Notes: a model not told the origin generated them from the letters alone. 64,000 nucleotides of DNA from Alcanivorax jadensis T9 (GCF_000756655.1 NZ_ARXU01000014.1:1-64000); one strand, 5' to 3'; numbered from the stretch's first letter, positions 9,560-19,246 are shown. Translations and numbers: made by a program.

Positions 9560-10618
9560 GTGAACTTCAAGATGAAAGCAACTCTGGCAGGTGCCGCCGC
9601 TGCACTGGCCATGGCCAGCGTACCGGGTACTGCCATGGCGCGTGACACTATCTCCATCGTGGGTTCCTCCACGGTATATCCGTTCGCCACCGTGGTGGCC
9701 GAGCGTTTCGGTCGTACCGGCAACGCCACCCCGAAAATCGAATCCACCGGTTCCGGCGGCGGCATGAAGCTGTTCTGCCAGGGCGTTGGTACCCAGCACC
9801 CGGACATCACCAATGCGTCACGTCGCATGAAGAAGTCCGAGTTCGAGCTGTGCCAGAGCAATGGCGTGAAAGACATCACCGAAGTGAAGGTCGGCTACGA
9901 TGGCATCGTTATCGCCAACTCCGTGAAGGGCGAGCACATCGATCTGTCCCTGCGTGACATCTTCCTGGCCCTGGCCAAGGATGTACCGAACCCGGATGGC
10001 AGCGAAGAGCTGGTTGCCAACCCTTACAAGACCTGGAAAGACGTGAACCCGGCGCTGCCCAACACCGAAATCGAAGTGCTCGGTCCGCCGCCGACTTCCG
10101 GTACCCGTGATGCCTTCAACGAGCTGGCCATCGAGGGTGGTTGCAAGACCTTCCCCTGGCTGAAGGCCATCAAGAGCGAAGACAAGTCCAAGTACAAGGC
10201 CATCTGCCGCAGCGTTCGTGAAGACGGTGTTTATGTGGAAGCCGGTGAAAACGACAACCTGATCGTGCAGAAACTGGAAAAGAACCCGGCCGCCTACGGT
10301 GTGTTCGGTTACTCCTTCCTGGATCAGAACCGCGGTGTGGTACAGGCTGCCAACGTGGATGGTGTTGAGCCGACCTTCGAAGCCATCGGCTCCGGCGACT
10401 ACCCGGTATCCCGCTCCCTGTTCTTCTACGTGAAGAAAGCCCACGTGGGTGTGGTACCCGGTATCGAAGGCTACGTGAAAGAGTTCACCAGCGAGAAAGC
10501 CTGGGGCGACCAGGGTTACCTGGGCGAGAAAGGCCTGATCCCGCTGGGTGATGACCTGCGCAAGAGCATGGCCAAGCAGGCCCGCAGCCTGAAGTCCATG
10601 ACTGGCGAAGAGTTGTAA
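9560..10618 (+). CDS. pstS: Phosphate ABC transporter binding protein PstS
   Basis: This periplasmic protein captures inorganic phosphate for the Pst transporter. It starts with GTG behind AGGAGG (9547-9552) and has 352 residues with an Ala-rich signal peptide ending near ...GTAMA. The mature N-terminus ISIVGSSTVYPF and the segments STGSGGGMK and PTSGTRDAF are phosphate-binding loops of the family. It is the first gene of pstSCAB-phoU and is preceded by a Pho box. A terminator-like hairpin separates it from pstC. Confidence 0.95.
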   Translation: MNFKMKATLAGAAAALAMASVPGTAMARDTISIVGSSTVYPFATVVAERFGRTGNATPKIESTGSGGGMKLFCQGVGTQHPDITNASRRMKKSEFELCQSNGVKDITEVKVGYDGIVIANSVKGEHIDLSLRDIFLALAKDVPNPDGSEELVANPYKTWKDVNPALPNTEIEVLGPPPTSGTRDAFNELAIEGGCKTFPWLKAIKSEDKSKYKAICRSVREDGVYVEAGENDNLIVQKLEKNPAAYGVFGYSFLDQNRGVVQAANVDGVEPTFEAIGSGDYPVSRSLFFYVKKAHVGVVPGIEGYVKEFTSEKAWGDQGYLGEKGLIPLGDDLRKSMAKQARSLKSMTGEEL

Positions 10619-10647
10619 GGGAATAACAAAAAGCATGGATGCTTTCG

Positions 10648-10676
10648 GCCCGGTGGTGTTTGCCACCGGGCTTTTT
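10648..10676 (+). terminator. Intra-operon terminator after pstS
   Basis: A 9-bp stem GCCCGGTGG/CCACCGGGC is followed by TTTTT. Its position between pstS and pstC suggests partial termination, giving more binding protein than permease. Confidence 0.8.
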
Positions 10677-10754
10677 CGCCCCTGAAAAACCTGTATTTGT
10701 TCCACCAAGATCATTGCGGTGATTTTGTTTGAGCAAATCCGATCGGAGTACTAC

Positions 10755-12143
10755 ATGCAAACCGGAAACCTGCTGTTACTGCTGGTGGTGATGGTGGCTG
10801 GCGCCTACTTTGTGGGGCTTCGCCGCTCCTACGCGCTGGCCCGTCCCCTGGGGGGGATTCGCCACCTGCACTCGCTGCCGTTTTACTTTGCCATGCGTTC
10901 GGCCATGTGGTGTGCCATTCCTGCTCTGGTGGTGCTGGGCCTGTGGCTGGCGTTTGATGACAGCATTATCCGCCAGCAGGTGCTTGCCGGCTTGCCGGCG
11001 GAGCTGCAGCCGACGGATGCGTCCAGCTATAACCTGACGCTCAGCAAGATCCAGAACGTGGCCAGCGGTGCGCTGCCTGCTAATTTCGTCGAAGCGCCCA
11101 TTGCTGCCGCGGCAGAGAACCTGCAGGCCCTGCGCCAGACCAGCGCCATGGCCCTGACCGTGGTGATTATCGTGCTGTGCATGTTCGGCGGCGCCTGGGC
11201 CTGGCTGAAAGTGTCACCGCAGTTGCGCGCTCGCCAGCAGGTGGAGCGGGTACTGCAGACCCTCTTCATGCTGTGTGCCACGGTGGCGATCCTGACCACC
11301 GTGGGCATTGTGCTGTCGGTCCTGTTCGAATCCATCCGCTTCTTCGGCAAGGTGCCGGTCACCGATTTCCTGTTCGGGTTGCAGTGGAGCCCACAGACTG
11401 CCCTGCGCGCCGATCAGGTAGCGTCCGGCGGTGCCTTCGGTGCCGTGCCATTGTTCATGGGCACCATGCTGATTTCCGCCATTGCCTTGCTGGTGGCGGT
11501 GCCGGTGGGACTGATGTCCGCCATCTACCTGGCGGAATACGCCAGCAACCGGGTTCGTACCGTGGCCAAGCCGGCACTGGAAGTACTGGCCGGGGTGCCC
11601 ACTGTGGTGTACGGCTTCTTTGCCGCCCTGACGGTGGCGCCTTTCATTCGTGGCATGGGCGAATCCATCGGCCTGGATGTGGCGTCGGAATCGGCTCTGG
11701 CTGCCGGCCTGGTGATGGGCATCATGATTATCCCCTTCGTGTCTTCCCTGGCGGACGATGTGATTACTGCCGTGCCCCAGGCCATGCGTGATGGTTCTCT
11801 CGGGCTGGGCGCCACCAAGAGCGAGACCATCAAGAAGGTGATTTTCCCGGCGGCCCTGCCGGGCATCATGGGCGGCATCCTGCTGGCCGCCTCCCGGGCC
11901 ATTGGCGAAACCATGATCGTGGTGATGGCCGCTGGCCTGGCGGCCAATCTGACCGCCAATCCGCTGGAAGCGGTGACCACCATCACCGTACAGATTGTGA
12001 CTTTGCTGACCGGCGACCAGGAATTCGACAGCGCCAAGACCCTGGCGGCCTTCGCCCTGGGCCTGATGTTGTTCATCACCACCCTGGTCATGAATATCTT
12101 CGCGCTGCATATCGTGAAGAAATACCGCGAGCAGTACGACTAG
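10755..12143 (+). CDS. pstC: Phosphate ABC transporter permease PstC
   Basis: This is one of the two membrane permease subunits of the Pst phosphate importer. The ATG at 10755 (CGGAGT just upstream) gives 462 residues, longer than the ~320 of E. coli. The extra N-terminal ~200 residues carry membrane segments and a loop; the canonical permease domain follows from about residue 230. Conserved ABC-permease features include VPVGLMSAIYLAEYA, LEVLAGVPTVVYGFF and the EAA-like loop AMRDGSLGLGATK. An earlier in-frame GTG at 10719 is less likely. Confidence 0.93.
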   Translation: MQTGNLLLLLVVMVAGAYFVGLRRSYALARPLGGIRHLHSLPFYFAMRSAMWCAIPALVVLGLWLAFDDSIIRQQVLAGLPAELQPTDASSYNLTLSKIQNVASGALPANFVEAPIAAAAENLQALRQTSAMALTVVIIVLCMFGGAWAWLKVSPQLRARQQVERVLQTLFMLCATVAILTTVGIVLSVLFESIRFFGKVPVTDFLFGLQWSPQTALRADQVASGGAFGAVPLFMGTMLISAIALLVAVPVGLMSAIYLAEYASNRVRTVAKPALEVLAGVPTVVYGFFAALTVAPFIRGMGESIGLDVASESALAAGLVMGIMIIPFVSSLADDVITAVPQAMRDGSLGLGATKSETIKKVIFPAALPGIMGGILLAASRAIGETMIVVMAAGLAANLTANPLEAVTTITVQIVTLLTGDQEFDSAKTLAAFALGLMLFITTLVMNIFALHIVKKYREQYD

Positions 12144-12159
12144 GAGCCGGAGAGAGACC

Positions 12160-13428
12160 ATGAGCGAAACCACGGAAAAAGTTCGCAAGACGCTGGCCCG
12201 GCGCTACCGGGCCGAGAAGCGCTTCAAGGCATTTGGCATCGGCTCCATCGGCATTGGCTTGATGGCCCTGGTGCTGCTGTTCACCGACATTATTGGCAAG
12301 GGTCACAGCGCGTTCTTCGAGTATGAAGTCCAGCTGCCGATCACCTTTGACGCCGAGGTGCTGGATGTCAGCGACCCCCGCGACGAGGATGAACTGAACT
12401 ACGGTAATTATCAGGGGGTGATCCGCGACGCCCTGGCAGAGCGCTTCCCCACCGTGGAAGGCCGCCAGGATACCCGGGCGTTGAACCAGCTGGTGAGCAC
12501 CGGCGCCGGTTATGCCCTGCGCGATATGTTGCGCGAAGATCCTTCCCTGCTGGGCGAGACTCGCACCCTGTGGTTGCTGGCCGATGACGACGTGGACCTG
12601 TTCCTCAAGGCCAGTGAAAAGCAACGCGAAGACAGCCGCCTGAATACCAAGCAGCAGCAGTGGGTCGCCGAGCTGGAAGCCTCCGGGGAAACCCGCATGG
12701 TATTCAACCAGTCCCTGTTCAGCTACGGCGATTCCCGTGAGCCGGAACAGGCCGGTATTCTCGGCGCCATTCTCGGGTCGCTGTTCACCATGATTGTGAC
12801 CCTGGTGTTGAGTTTTCCGGTGGGTGTGGCCGCGGCGATCTACCTGGAAGAATTTGCCCCGAAGAACAAGTTCACCGATTTCATTGAAGTGAACATCAAC
12901 AACCTGGCGGCGGTACCGTCGATCATCTTCGGCCTGCTGGGTCTGGCGGTGATCATCGGCCTGTTCGGCCTGCCCCGCTCGGTGCCACTGGTGGGCGGTA
13001 TCGTACTGACGTTGATGACGCTGCCGACCATCATCATTTCCAGCCGCGCCGCCATCAAGGCGGTGCCGCCCAGCATTCGCCAGGCGGCCATGGGGCTGGG
13101 GGCGTCGAAGATGCAGGTGGTATTGCACCATGTGCTGCCGCTGGCGCTGCCGGGCATGCTCACCGGTGCCATCATCGGTATGGCCCAGGCCCTGGGTGAA
13201 ACCGCACCGCTGCTGATGATCGGCATGGTGGCCTTTATCGTCGATCTGCCCGCCGGCCCGCTGGATGCTGCCACGGTACTGCCGGTACAGATCTACCTGT
13301 GGGCAGACAGCCCGGAGCAATCTTTCGAAGCGTTGGCGTCCGCCGCGATCATGGTGCTGCTGGCCTTCCTGATCACCATGAACACCCTGGCGGTGGTACT
13401 GCGCAAGCGTCTTGAGCGGCGCTGGTAA
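12160..13428 (+). CDS. pstA: Phosphate ABC transporter permease PstA
   Basis: This is the second Pst membrane subunit, 422 residues, also longer than the E. coli protein. The N-terminal ~200 residues form a domain with one membrane segment and a long soluble loop, consistent with the DUF3333 region found in PstA of many gammaproteobacteria. The permease core begins near residue 205, with LGSLFTMIVTLVLSFPVGVAAA, NNLAAVPSIIFGLLGLAV and an EAA-like loop SIRQAAMGLGASK. It starts 16 bases after pstC. Confidence 0.93.
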   Translation: MSETTEKVRKTLARRYRAEKRFKAFGIGSIGIGLMALVLLFTDIIGKGHSAFFEYEVQLPITFDAEVLDVSDPRDEDELNYGNYQGVIRDALAERFPTVEGRQDTRALNQLVSTGAGYALRDMLREDPSLLGETRTLWLLADDDVDLFLKASEKQREDSRLNTKQQQWVAELEASGETRMVFNQSLFSYGDSREPEQAGILGAILGSLFTMIVTLVLSFPVGVAAAIYLEEFAPKNKFTDFIEVNINNLAAVPSIIFGLLGLAVIIGLFGLPRSVPLVGGIVLTLMTLPTIIISSRAAIKAVPPSIRQAAMGLGASKMQVVLHHVLPLALPGMLTGAIIGMAQALGETAPLLMIGMVAFIVDLPAGPLDAATVLPVQIYLWADSPEQSFEALASAAIMVLLAFLITMNTLAVVLRKRLERRW

Positions 13429-13453
13429 CGGACCGGTAACGAGGATTTGAGTG

Positions 13454-14347
13454 ATGGAAACCGCACAGCAACTGGACAAACCGTCTCTGGGCAACAATGA
13501 TGCGGCCAAAGACAAGGCCATAAACGAGCGTGACGCAATGACACAAGACACTCCCTATCCCGATCAGACCGTGGGTCAGCCCTTTGTGGACAACCCGAAA
13601 ATGCGCCTGCGTGATGTGGAGGTGTTCTACGCCGATAATCAGGCTATCCATGGCGTCAGCCTGGATATCGGCAAGAACGAAGTGGTCTCGCTGATTGGTC
13701 CGTCCGGTTGCGGCAAGTCCACCTTCCTGCGCTGCCTGAACCGCATGAACGACACCATTGATATCTGTCGGGTGAAGGGCGATCTGCATCTGGAAGGGCA
13801 GGATCTTTACGACCCGAAACTGGATGTGGTGGAGCTGCGTGCCCGGGTGGGCATGGTGTTCCAGAAACCCAACCCGTTCCCCAAATCCATCTACGATAAC
13901 GTGGCCTATGGGCCGCGCATCCATGGCCTGGCCAACAAGAAATACGACCTGGATGAGATCGTGGAAAACAGCCTGCGCAAAGCCGGCCTGTGGGATGAGG
14001 TGAAAGACCGCCTGCATGCGTCCGGCACCGGCCTGTCCGGTGGCCAGCAGCAGCGTCTGTGTATTGCCCGCACCATCGCGGTGAGCCCGGAAGTGGTGCT
14101 GATGGATGAGCCCTGCTCCGCGCTGGACCCCATCGCCACTGCCAAGATCGAAGAGCTGATCAGCGAACTGAGCGAGTCCTACACCATCGCCATCGTTACC
14201 CACTCCATGCAGCAGGCCGCGCGGGTGTCACACCGCACCGCCTACTTCCACCTGGGTCGTCTGGTGGAAATGAATGACACCGAGACCGTGTTCACCAAAC
14301 CGGAACACGATCTGACGGAAGCCTATATCACCGGGCGCTTCGGCTAA
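13454..14347 (+). CDS. pstB: Phosphate ABC transporter ATPase PstB
   Basis: This cytoplasmic ATPase powers phosphate uptake. Walker A is GPSGCGKS (about 82-89), the signature LSGGQQQR, and Walker [14 protein letters not shown]. The protein has about 297 residues with an unstructured hydrophilic N-terminal extension of some 45 residues before the ABC domain. A GTG just before the ATG and an ATG at 13538 are alternative starts. Cys in the SALDP-preceding position is normal for PstB. Confidence 0.94.
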   Translation: METAQQLDKPSLGNNDAAKDKAINERDAMTQDTPYPDQTVGQPFVDNPKMRLRDVEVFYADNQAIHGVSLDIGKNEVVSLIGPSGCGKSTFLRCLNRMNDTIDICRVKGDLHLEGQDLYDPKLDVVELRARVGMVFQKPNPFPKSIYDNVAYGPRIHGLANKKYDLDEIVENSLRKAGLWDEVKDRLHASGTGLSGGQQQRLCIARTIAVSPEVVLMDEPCSALDPIATAKIEELISELSESYTIAIVTHSMQQAARVSHRTAYFHLGRLVEMNDTETVFTKPEHDLTEAYITGRFG

Positions 14348-14371
14348 GCGCCGCTCGGAGGAAAACAGATC

Positions 14372-15085
14372 ATGGATCGCATGCATTTTGGTGAGCACAG
14401 CTCAACCCAGTTCAATGAGGCGCTGGAATCCATCCGCAACAATCTGATGGAGATGGGTGGCCTGGTGGAAAAGCAGGTGGTGGATGCCTTGCAGGCGCTG
14501 CTGCATGCAGATTCCGACCTGGCCCAGAAGGTGCTGGAGACGGAAGACAAGGTCGACAAGCTGGAAATGCTGATCGACGAGGAATGCACCCGGGTATTGG
14601 CCTTGCGCCAGCCTGCGGCCTCCGACCTGCGTCTGATCATTGCCGTGACCAAGGCCGTCTCTGACCTGGAACGGATCGGCGACGAATCGGCCAAGATTGC
14701 CCGCATGGGCCAGCAGCTTGCGGAAGAAGGCGAGTCCCCCCGTGGTTACGTGGAAGTGCGGCACATCGGCAACCACGTGCGCAACATGCTGCGCGATACC
14801 CTGGACGCGTTCGCCCGTTTCGATGCCAAGAAAGCCCTGGCAGTCGCCGCCGAAGACAACGAAGTGGACATGGAATACCGCAGCGCCATGCGCTCGCTGG
14901 TGACCTTCATGATGGAAGATCCGCGCTCCATTACCCGGATCCTAAACATCATCTGGTCCCTGCGCGCCCTGGAGCGCATCGGTGACCACGCCCGCAACAT
15001 CGGCGAGCAGGTCATCTACCTGGTGGAAGGCAAGGACGTACGCCACATCACCGTGGACGAGATCGAAGCCAAGCTGAAGAAATAA
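14372..15085 (+). CDS. phoU: Phosphate signalling regulator PhoU
   Basis: PhoU restrains the PhoR/PhoB response when phosphate is plentiful, by contacting Pst and PhoR. The 237 residues show two tandem PhoU repeats with the metal-binding E/DxxxD patterns: RLIIAVTKAVSDLERIGDESAKIA in the first and NIIWSLRALERIGDHARNIG in the second (each given here in part). The start follows GGAGGAAA. It ends the pst operon; phoB/phoR are not in the window. Confidence 0.94.
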   Translation: MDRMHFGEHSSTQFNEALESIRNNLMEMGGLVEKQVVDALQALLHADSDLAQKVLETEDKVDKLEMLIDEECTRVLALRQPAASDLRLIIAVTKAVSDLERIGDESAKIARMGQQLAEEGESPRGYVEVRHIGNHVRNMLRDTLDAFARFDAKKALAVAAEDNEVDMEYRSAMRSLVTFMMEDPRSITRILNIIWSLRALERIGDHARNIGEQVIYLVEGKDVRHITVDEIEAKLKK

Positions 15086-15127
15086 AGGCAGCTACAAGCT
15101 ACGAGCAAAACCTGCTACGAAGCCGCT

Positions 15128-15294
15128 GTAGGAGCGTCGCTTGAGACGCGAACCGAGCCTTCGCGAGGAATGAGCTTCAATCTAGCCATAACCTTTATAT
15201 GGATATGGATAGCCCTGTGGAGCTCTACAGTCCTGATCGTCCTGCGGGCGATTTCCTCGCTGCTCGAGGTTCGCGTCTCAAGCGACGCTCCTAC
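15128..15294. repeat. REP-type inverted pair R2 (CGTC/GACG stem)
   Basis: Perfect 27-bp inverted arms (15128-15154, 15268-15294) begin GTAGGAGC and end GCGAACC; the inner stem is CGTC-GCTTGA-GACG. This differs from R1 but is equally self-complementary. It is preceded by a low-complexity piece AGCTACAAGCTACGAGC (15092-15108) like the arms of the E elements. It fills most of the 354-base gap between phoU and arsR. Confidence 0.85.
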
Positions 15295-15303
15295 GGCCCT
15301 TTC

Positions 15304-15341
15304 AAAGGCCGCGCCTTACCTTCAGGCACGGCCTTTGCCTT
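15304..15341 (+). terminator. Hairpin between phoU and arsR
   Basis: AAAGGCCGCGCC pairs with GGCACGGCCTTT (11 of 12) around a 9-base loop. It could terminate transcripts entering from the pst side, but no clear U-run follows. Confidence 0.4.
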
Positions 15342-15376
15342 TCCAGCATCGTCACAAAACCTTCCCGCGTTGAAAC

Positions 15377-15423
15377 TTGTATCTTGCAACGTGCCTCTTT
15401 AATATCCGTATTTCCGAATATAC
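15377..15423 (+). promoter_or_regulatory. ars promoter with ArsR operator-like dyad
   Basis: TTGTAT (15377-15382) and TAATAT (15400-15405) are spaced by 17 bases. An imperfect dyad, GTATTTCCGAATATAC (15408-15423), overlaps the expected transcription start. It resembles AT-rich ArsR operators in position and symmetry. Repression by the ArsR encoded immediately downstream, relieved by arsenite, is inferred. Confidence 0.55.
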
Positions 15424-15439
15424 GAATACAGGGCGACCC

Positions 15440-15760
15440 ATGCTCACTCCCACCCAGCTCTGCAAATGCCTCGGCGATGACCTTCGCCTGAGTCTGGTCT
15501 GCCTGTTGCACGGTCAGGGCGAGGTCTGTGTGTGCGACCTGGTGGATGCGGTCAGTGCGCCGCAGTCCACGGTATCTCGCCACCTGGCTCAGCTGCGCCA
15601 GTGTGAGCTGGTGGTGGCGCGACGGCAGGGTACCTGGATGCATTACCGCATTAACCCGGAACTGCCTGCCTGGGCCCAACAGACGTTGGCGAGTCTGGTA
15701 TCACCGGCTTGCGAGGCCCTGTCTCTGAACCTTCCTGTCCCTGCCTGCTGCGAGAACTGA
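15440..15760 (+). CDS. arsR: ArsR-family arsenic-responsive repressor
   Basis: This winged-helix repressor binds the ars promoter and releases it when arsenite or antimonite binds. The ATG at 15440 gives 106 residues. The metal-site signature ELCVCDL-type motif appears as EVCVCDLV in helix 3, followed by the recognition helix SAPQSTVSRHLAQL. It has an additional Cys pair near the C-terminus (ACCEN). It starts the arsR-arsC-acr3-arsH operon; arsC follows after one base. An upstream in-frame extension is rejected because it would span the promoter. Confidence 0.93.
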   Translation: MLTPTQLCKCLGDDLRLSLVCLLHGQGEVCVCDLVDAVSAPQSTVSRHLAQLRQCELVVARRQGTWMHYRINPELPAWAQQTLASLVSPACEALSLNLPVPACCEN

Positions 15761-15761
15761 C

Positions 15762-16259
15762 ATGCAACTGCAACCCATGACGATTCTGGTGCTGTGCACC
15801 GGCAACTCCTGTCGTTCCATTATTGGCGAAGCATTGATCAATGCCCTGGGCAAAGGCCGTTTCCGGGGCCTCAGTGCCGGTAGCCATCCTACCGGCCAGG
15901 TGAACCCGGGAGCGCTGGCAGTGCTGGCCCGCCATGGCATTACCCCGGACAACCCCGGTTCCAAATCCATGGATGATCTGGCCGGTGAAGATATCGATCT
16001 GATTATTACCGTCTGCGACAGCGCCGCCGGGGAAGCCTGCCCAGTGTGGCTGGGGGATGTGCCCAAACTGCATTGGGGCCTGCCGGACCCGGCTCATGTG
16101 GAAGGCACGGAAGAGGAGATTGCTGCGGCCTTTGAGGCTACCTACCAGCAACTGGAAAGTCGTCTGCAGGCACTGTTCGACGTTTCGCTGGATGACCTCA
16201 ACGGCAAAGGCCTGGTGGCCTGCGGTGAGCAGATCCATCGGGACATGGAGGATCACTGA
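15762..16259 (+). CDS. arsC: Arsenate reductase, LMW-phosphatase family
   Basis: This enzyme reduces arsenate to arsenite so that it can be exported. The 165 residues belong to the low-molecular-weight tyrosine phosphatase fold. The P-loop CTGNSCRS (12-19) holds the nucleophile and Arg, a further Cys lies in [15 protein letters not shown], and DP in LPDPAHV is the general-acid region. The family couples to thioredoxin or glutathione/glutaredoxin; the partner cannot be told here. Its TGA overlaps the acr3 ATG. Confidence 0.92.
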   Translation: MQLQPMTILVLCTGNSCRSIIGEALINALGKGRFRGLSAGSHPTGQVNPGALAVLARHGITPDNPGSKSMDDLAGEDIDLIITVCDSAAGEACPVWLGDVPKLHWGLPDPAHVEGTEEEIAAAFEATYQQLESRLQALFDVSLDDLNGKGLVACGEQIHRDMEDH

Positions 16260-17287
16260 TGCCGTTTTTCGAACGTTACCTGAGCGTCTGGGTGGGCCTG
16301 GCGATTATTGCCGGGGTCGCCCTGGGCTTGGCAGTACCGCCTCTTTTTCAGGCGGTGGCAGCGTTTGAGTACGCCCACGTGAATCTGGCGGTGGCGGTGT
16401 TTATCTGGGTGATGGTCTACCCGATGATGATCCAGATTGATTTCACCGCGATCAAGAAAGTAGGACAGAACCCACGGGGGTTGCTGCTCACTCTGGCAAT
16501 CAACTGGTTGATCAAGCCGTTCACCATGGCGGCGCTTGGCTGGCTGTTTTTCAAGGTATTGTTCGCCGGCTGGGTGGACCCACAGACCGCCACCGAGTAC
16601 ATCGCCGGCATGATCCTGCTGGGCGTGGCGCCCTGTACCGCCATGGTGTTCGTGTGGAGTCACCTGACCAAGGGCGATGCCAACTACACCCTGGTACAGG
16701 TGTCGGTGAACGACATCATCATGGTATTCGCCTTTGCCCCCATCGCGGCCCTGTTGCTGGGTGTCAGTGACATCACCGTTCCCTGGGATACGCTGTTGTT
16801 GTCCGTGGTGCTCTATGTGGTGCTGCCGCTGATTGCCGGTTTCCTCACCCGCCAGATGCTGGTGGCTAAAGGGGGCGAGGCGAAAGTGGAACGCTTCGTT
16901 GCTGCCCTCAAGCCGATCAGTGTGATGGGGCTGCTGGCCACGGTGGTGCTGCTGTTCGGCTTCCAGGCGGAAACCATCCTCGCCAAACCCATGGCCATCG
17001 TGCTGATCGCTATCCCGCTGCTGATCCAGACCTACGGCATCTTCGTGATTGCTTACTGGGCGGCCCGTCGCCTGCGGCTGAAACACAACGTGGCCGGCCC
17101 CGCCTGCCTGATTGGCACCAGCAACTTCTTCGAGCTGGCGGTGGCCGTGGCCATCAGCCTATTCGGCCTGCACTCCGGTGCGGCGCTGGCCACCGTAGTG
17201 GGCGTTCTGGTGGAAGTGCCGGTGATGCTGACGCTGGTAGCGATTGTGAATCGTACCTCGCACTGGTTCGAAGAAAATCCTGCGTAA
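16259..17287 (+). CDS. acr3: Arsenite efflux transporter Acr3
   Basis: This inner-membrane carrier expels arsenite. The 342 residues contain about ten hydrophobic segments and the Acr3 signature [19 protein letters not shown], with the functionally essential Cys in helix 4. The [15 protein letters not shown] segment near the C-terminus is also family-typical. It overlaps arsC by TGATG, implying coupled translation. A long inverted repeat separates it from arsH. Confidence 0.94.
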   Translation: MPFFERYLSVWVGLAIIAGVALGLAVPPLFQAVAAFEYAHVNLAVAVFIWVMVYPMMIQIDFTAIKKVGQNPRGLLLTLAINWLIKPFTMAALGWLFFKVLFAGWVDPQTATEYIAGMILLGVAPCTAMVFVWSHLTKGDANYTLVQVSVNDIIMVFAFAPIAALLLGVSDITVPWDTLLLSVVLYVVLPLIAGFLTRQMLVAKGGEAKVERFVAALKPISVMGLLATVVLLFGFQAETILAKPMAIVLIAIPLLIQTYGIFVIAYWAARRLRLKHNVAGPACLIGTSNFFELAVAVAISLFGLHSGAALATVVGVLVEVPVMLTLVAIVNRTSHWFEENPA

Positions 17288-17290
17288 TCC

Positions 17291-17384
17291 TGTAGGAGCC
17301 CATGCTTGCATGGCGAAAGTCTGTCAGATTCATACCTGCTTTCAGGAAACAGAACCCTTCGCCATGCAAGCATGGGCTCCTACA
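17291..17384. repeat. REP-type inverted pair R3 inside the ars operon (CCATG/CATGG stem)
   Basis: Perfect 27-bp inverted arms lie at 17291-17317 and 17358-17384: TGTAGGAGC, then the small stem CCATG-CTTG-CATGG, then GCGAA. It occupies nearly all of the gap between acr3 and arsH, so any arsH message read from the ars promoter would carry a very stable hairpin. Confidence 0.9.
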
Positions 17385-17400
17385 AAAAATGAGAGCTTCG

Positions 17401-18111
17401 ATGAAAGATCTACCCAACCTCGATAACGATTGCTTCCAGGTCCCCGCTACCGACAGCGTGTTCCGGGATCAGCCGTCTACCCATAAACCGCGCATCCTGT
17501 TGTTGTATGGATCGCTGCGTCAGCGTTCCTTCAGCCGTCTGGTGGTGGAGGAAGCGGCTCGCCTGCTGGAAGCCATGGGCGCGGAGCCGAAAGTGTTTCA
17601 TGCCGATGGCCTGCCGCTGCCGGACAGCGAGGATGCCAGCCATCCCAAGGTGCAGGAGCTGCGCGATCTGGTGACCTGGAGTGAGGGGATGGTGTGGTGT
17701 TCGCCGGAACGGCATGGCGCCATGACCGGCATCATGAAGGCGCAGATCGACTGGATTCCATTGTCGCTGGGCGCAGTGCGCCCCACCCAGGGAAAGACCC
17801 TAGCGGTGATGCAGGTGTGTGGTGGCTCGCAATCGTTCAATGCGGTGAATCAGCTACGGGTGCTGGGCCGCTGGATGCGCATGCTCACCATCCCCAACCA
17901 GTCGTCGGTGCCGAAAGCGTTTCTGGAATTCGATGAAAACGATCGTATGAAAGCCTCCGGCTTCTACGACCGTATCGTGGATGTGCTGGAAGAGCTGGTG
18001 AAGTTCACCTACCTGACCCGCGACCGCAGTGACTATCTCACCGATCGTTATTCCGAGCGTAAGGAAAGCGCCGAAGAACTGATGAAACGGGTTAATCAGC
18101 GCAGCCTGTAA
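17401..18111 (+). CDS. arsH: ArsH NADPH-dependent FMN reductase
   Basis: ArsH is a flavoprotein linked to resistance against organic arsenicals, oxidising trivalent methylated or aromatic forms. The ATG at 17401 gives 236 residues, the normal family length. [13 protein letters not shown] is the FMN phosphate-binding loop, and [18 protein letters not shown] and [15 protein letters not shown] follow as in other ArsH proteins. The frame is open upstream through the repeat R3, which is rejected as coding. Confidence 0.93.
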   Translation: MKDLPNLDNDCFQVPATDSVFRDQPSTHKPRILLLYGSLRQRSFSRLVVEEAARLLEAMGAEPKVFHADGLPLPDSEDASHPKVQELRDLVTWSEGMVWCSPERHGAMTGIMKAQIDWIPLSLGAVRPTQGKTLAVMQVCGGSQSFNAVNQLRVLGRWMRMLTIPNQSSVPKAFLEFDENDRMKASGFYDRIVDVLEELVKFTYLTRDRSDYLTDRYSERKESAEELMKRVNQRSL

Positions 18112-18155
18112 GGGGATGCCGGGCCCGGGACGTTCGCCTTGTGAGCAAAGCTCCC

Positions 18156-18239
18156 GTTGGAGCTTTACTCGCAAAGCCAAAGATCAGCCGTTAGCGCTGC
18201 ACAGGAAAAAGCCCTTCGCTTTGCAAGCAAGGCCCCAAC
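18156..18239. repeat. REP-type inverted pair R4 (GCTTT/AAAGC stem)
   Basis: The left arm GTTGGAGCTTTACTCGCAAAGC (18156-18177, split here as GTTGGAGC plus GCTTT...AAAGC) is imperfectly inverted at 18218-18239. It lies between the convergent arsH and GST-like genes. Confidence 0.75.
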
Positions 18240-18256
18240 GCTTGATCAGTGCTCTG

Positions 18257-19177
18257 TCAGACCGCGCGGATCACAAACCCCTGGCGCGGCAAATGCACAT
18301 GCACCCGACCTACGGCGTCCTCGTCCCGCGCCACGATCCAGCGTTCATCGGTGCTGGCCACCAGGGTGCCTTCCACCGGAATGCGACCGTAGTCGTTGGG
18401 GACCACGCTCACGGTCTTGCCGATCAGTGCCTGGTCCTGGGTGGAATCGGGCAGTGGGCGAGGGGTGGCAGCCCGGGCCTGCTCCAGGGCCTGGTCGGCG
18501 CTGATCTGGGTGCTGTTGCCTTGGCCATAGGCCTGCAGACGATCCAGCCAGGCATTCACTTTCGGGTAGCGTTTGAAGCGCGGTTGTTCCGCCAGGTCAC
18601 GCTGGAACCACAGGCTGTGGTAGGCGGAAAAATCGCCGGCGTTTGGCGTGTCGCCAAACAGGAAAGGGTGTGATTCCAGTTTCCCCTCCAGATCGGTCAG
18701 ATGGGCTTCCACCATGCGTTTCATCTGTTTTGGGCTGTTGGTTTTTACCTTGGCCTTGCTGCCCATGGCGATGCGGTCCCACAACAGGCGACCCAGATCC
18801 AGCAGCGACGACTCCTTGAGCACCTTGCGCAGCAGAGTCATGTTGCCTGCAGAGATGATGCAGGCGAGGAAGATGTCCAGGTCCACCCTGGCGACAAAAT
18901 CCTGTACGTCGACACCGGCGTTGCTGGCTACCAGCTCCGGCTTGCCGGCCAGTGCGGCAATCTCCGCGCCGATAATACGAGTGTCGCAGAACACATCGGC
19001 GCCGCTCTGTGCCACCGGAATTTTCCGGTAGCCGCCTGCCAGTGGCGCCAGCATCGGCCGTGGCGGCATTTCCCGCACGGTGACGGACTGCCAGTCCAGA
19101 CCGGCATAGCCGAGCATGGCCCGCACCTTTTCGGAAAAGGGGGACAGGGCGTAGTGGTGCAGAATCAGGTCTGACAT
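18257..19177 (-). CDS. Glutathione S-transferase family protein with C-terminal extension
   Basis: A GST-like N-terminal thioredoxin fold (MSDLILHHYALSPFSEKVR) with the SPFSEK active-site region and a cis-Pro loop KIPVAQ is followed by an all-helical domain containing GDTPNAGDFSAYHSLWF, which carries the conserved N-capping Asp. The last ~70 residues form an extra beta-rich tail not found in ordinary ~200-residue GSTs. The substrate is unknown; members of this longer group are annotated only as GST family. The length is 306 residues. Confidence 0.82.
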   Translation of the reverse strand: MSDLILHHYALSPFSEKVRAMLGYAGLDWQSVTVREMPPRPMLAPLAGGYRKIPVAQSGADVFCDTRIIGAEIAALAGKPELVASNAGVDVQDFVARVDLDIFLACIISAGNMTLLRKVLKESSLLDLGRLLWDRIAMGSKAKVKTNSPKQMKRMVEAHLTDLEGKLESHPFLFGDTPNAGDFSAYHSLWFQRDLAEQPRFKRYPKVNAWLDRLQAYGQGNSTQISADQALEQARAATPRPLPDSTQDQALIGKTVSVVPNDYGRIPVEGTLVASTDERWIVARDEDAVGRVHVHLPRQGFVIRAV

Positions 19178-19246
19178 GGAGTCTCCGTTGTAAAAGAAAT
19201 AGCGGCGACATTACTAACATGGGGCGCTTGTGCACTGCGTGAAGAT

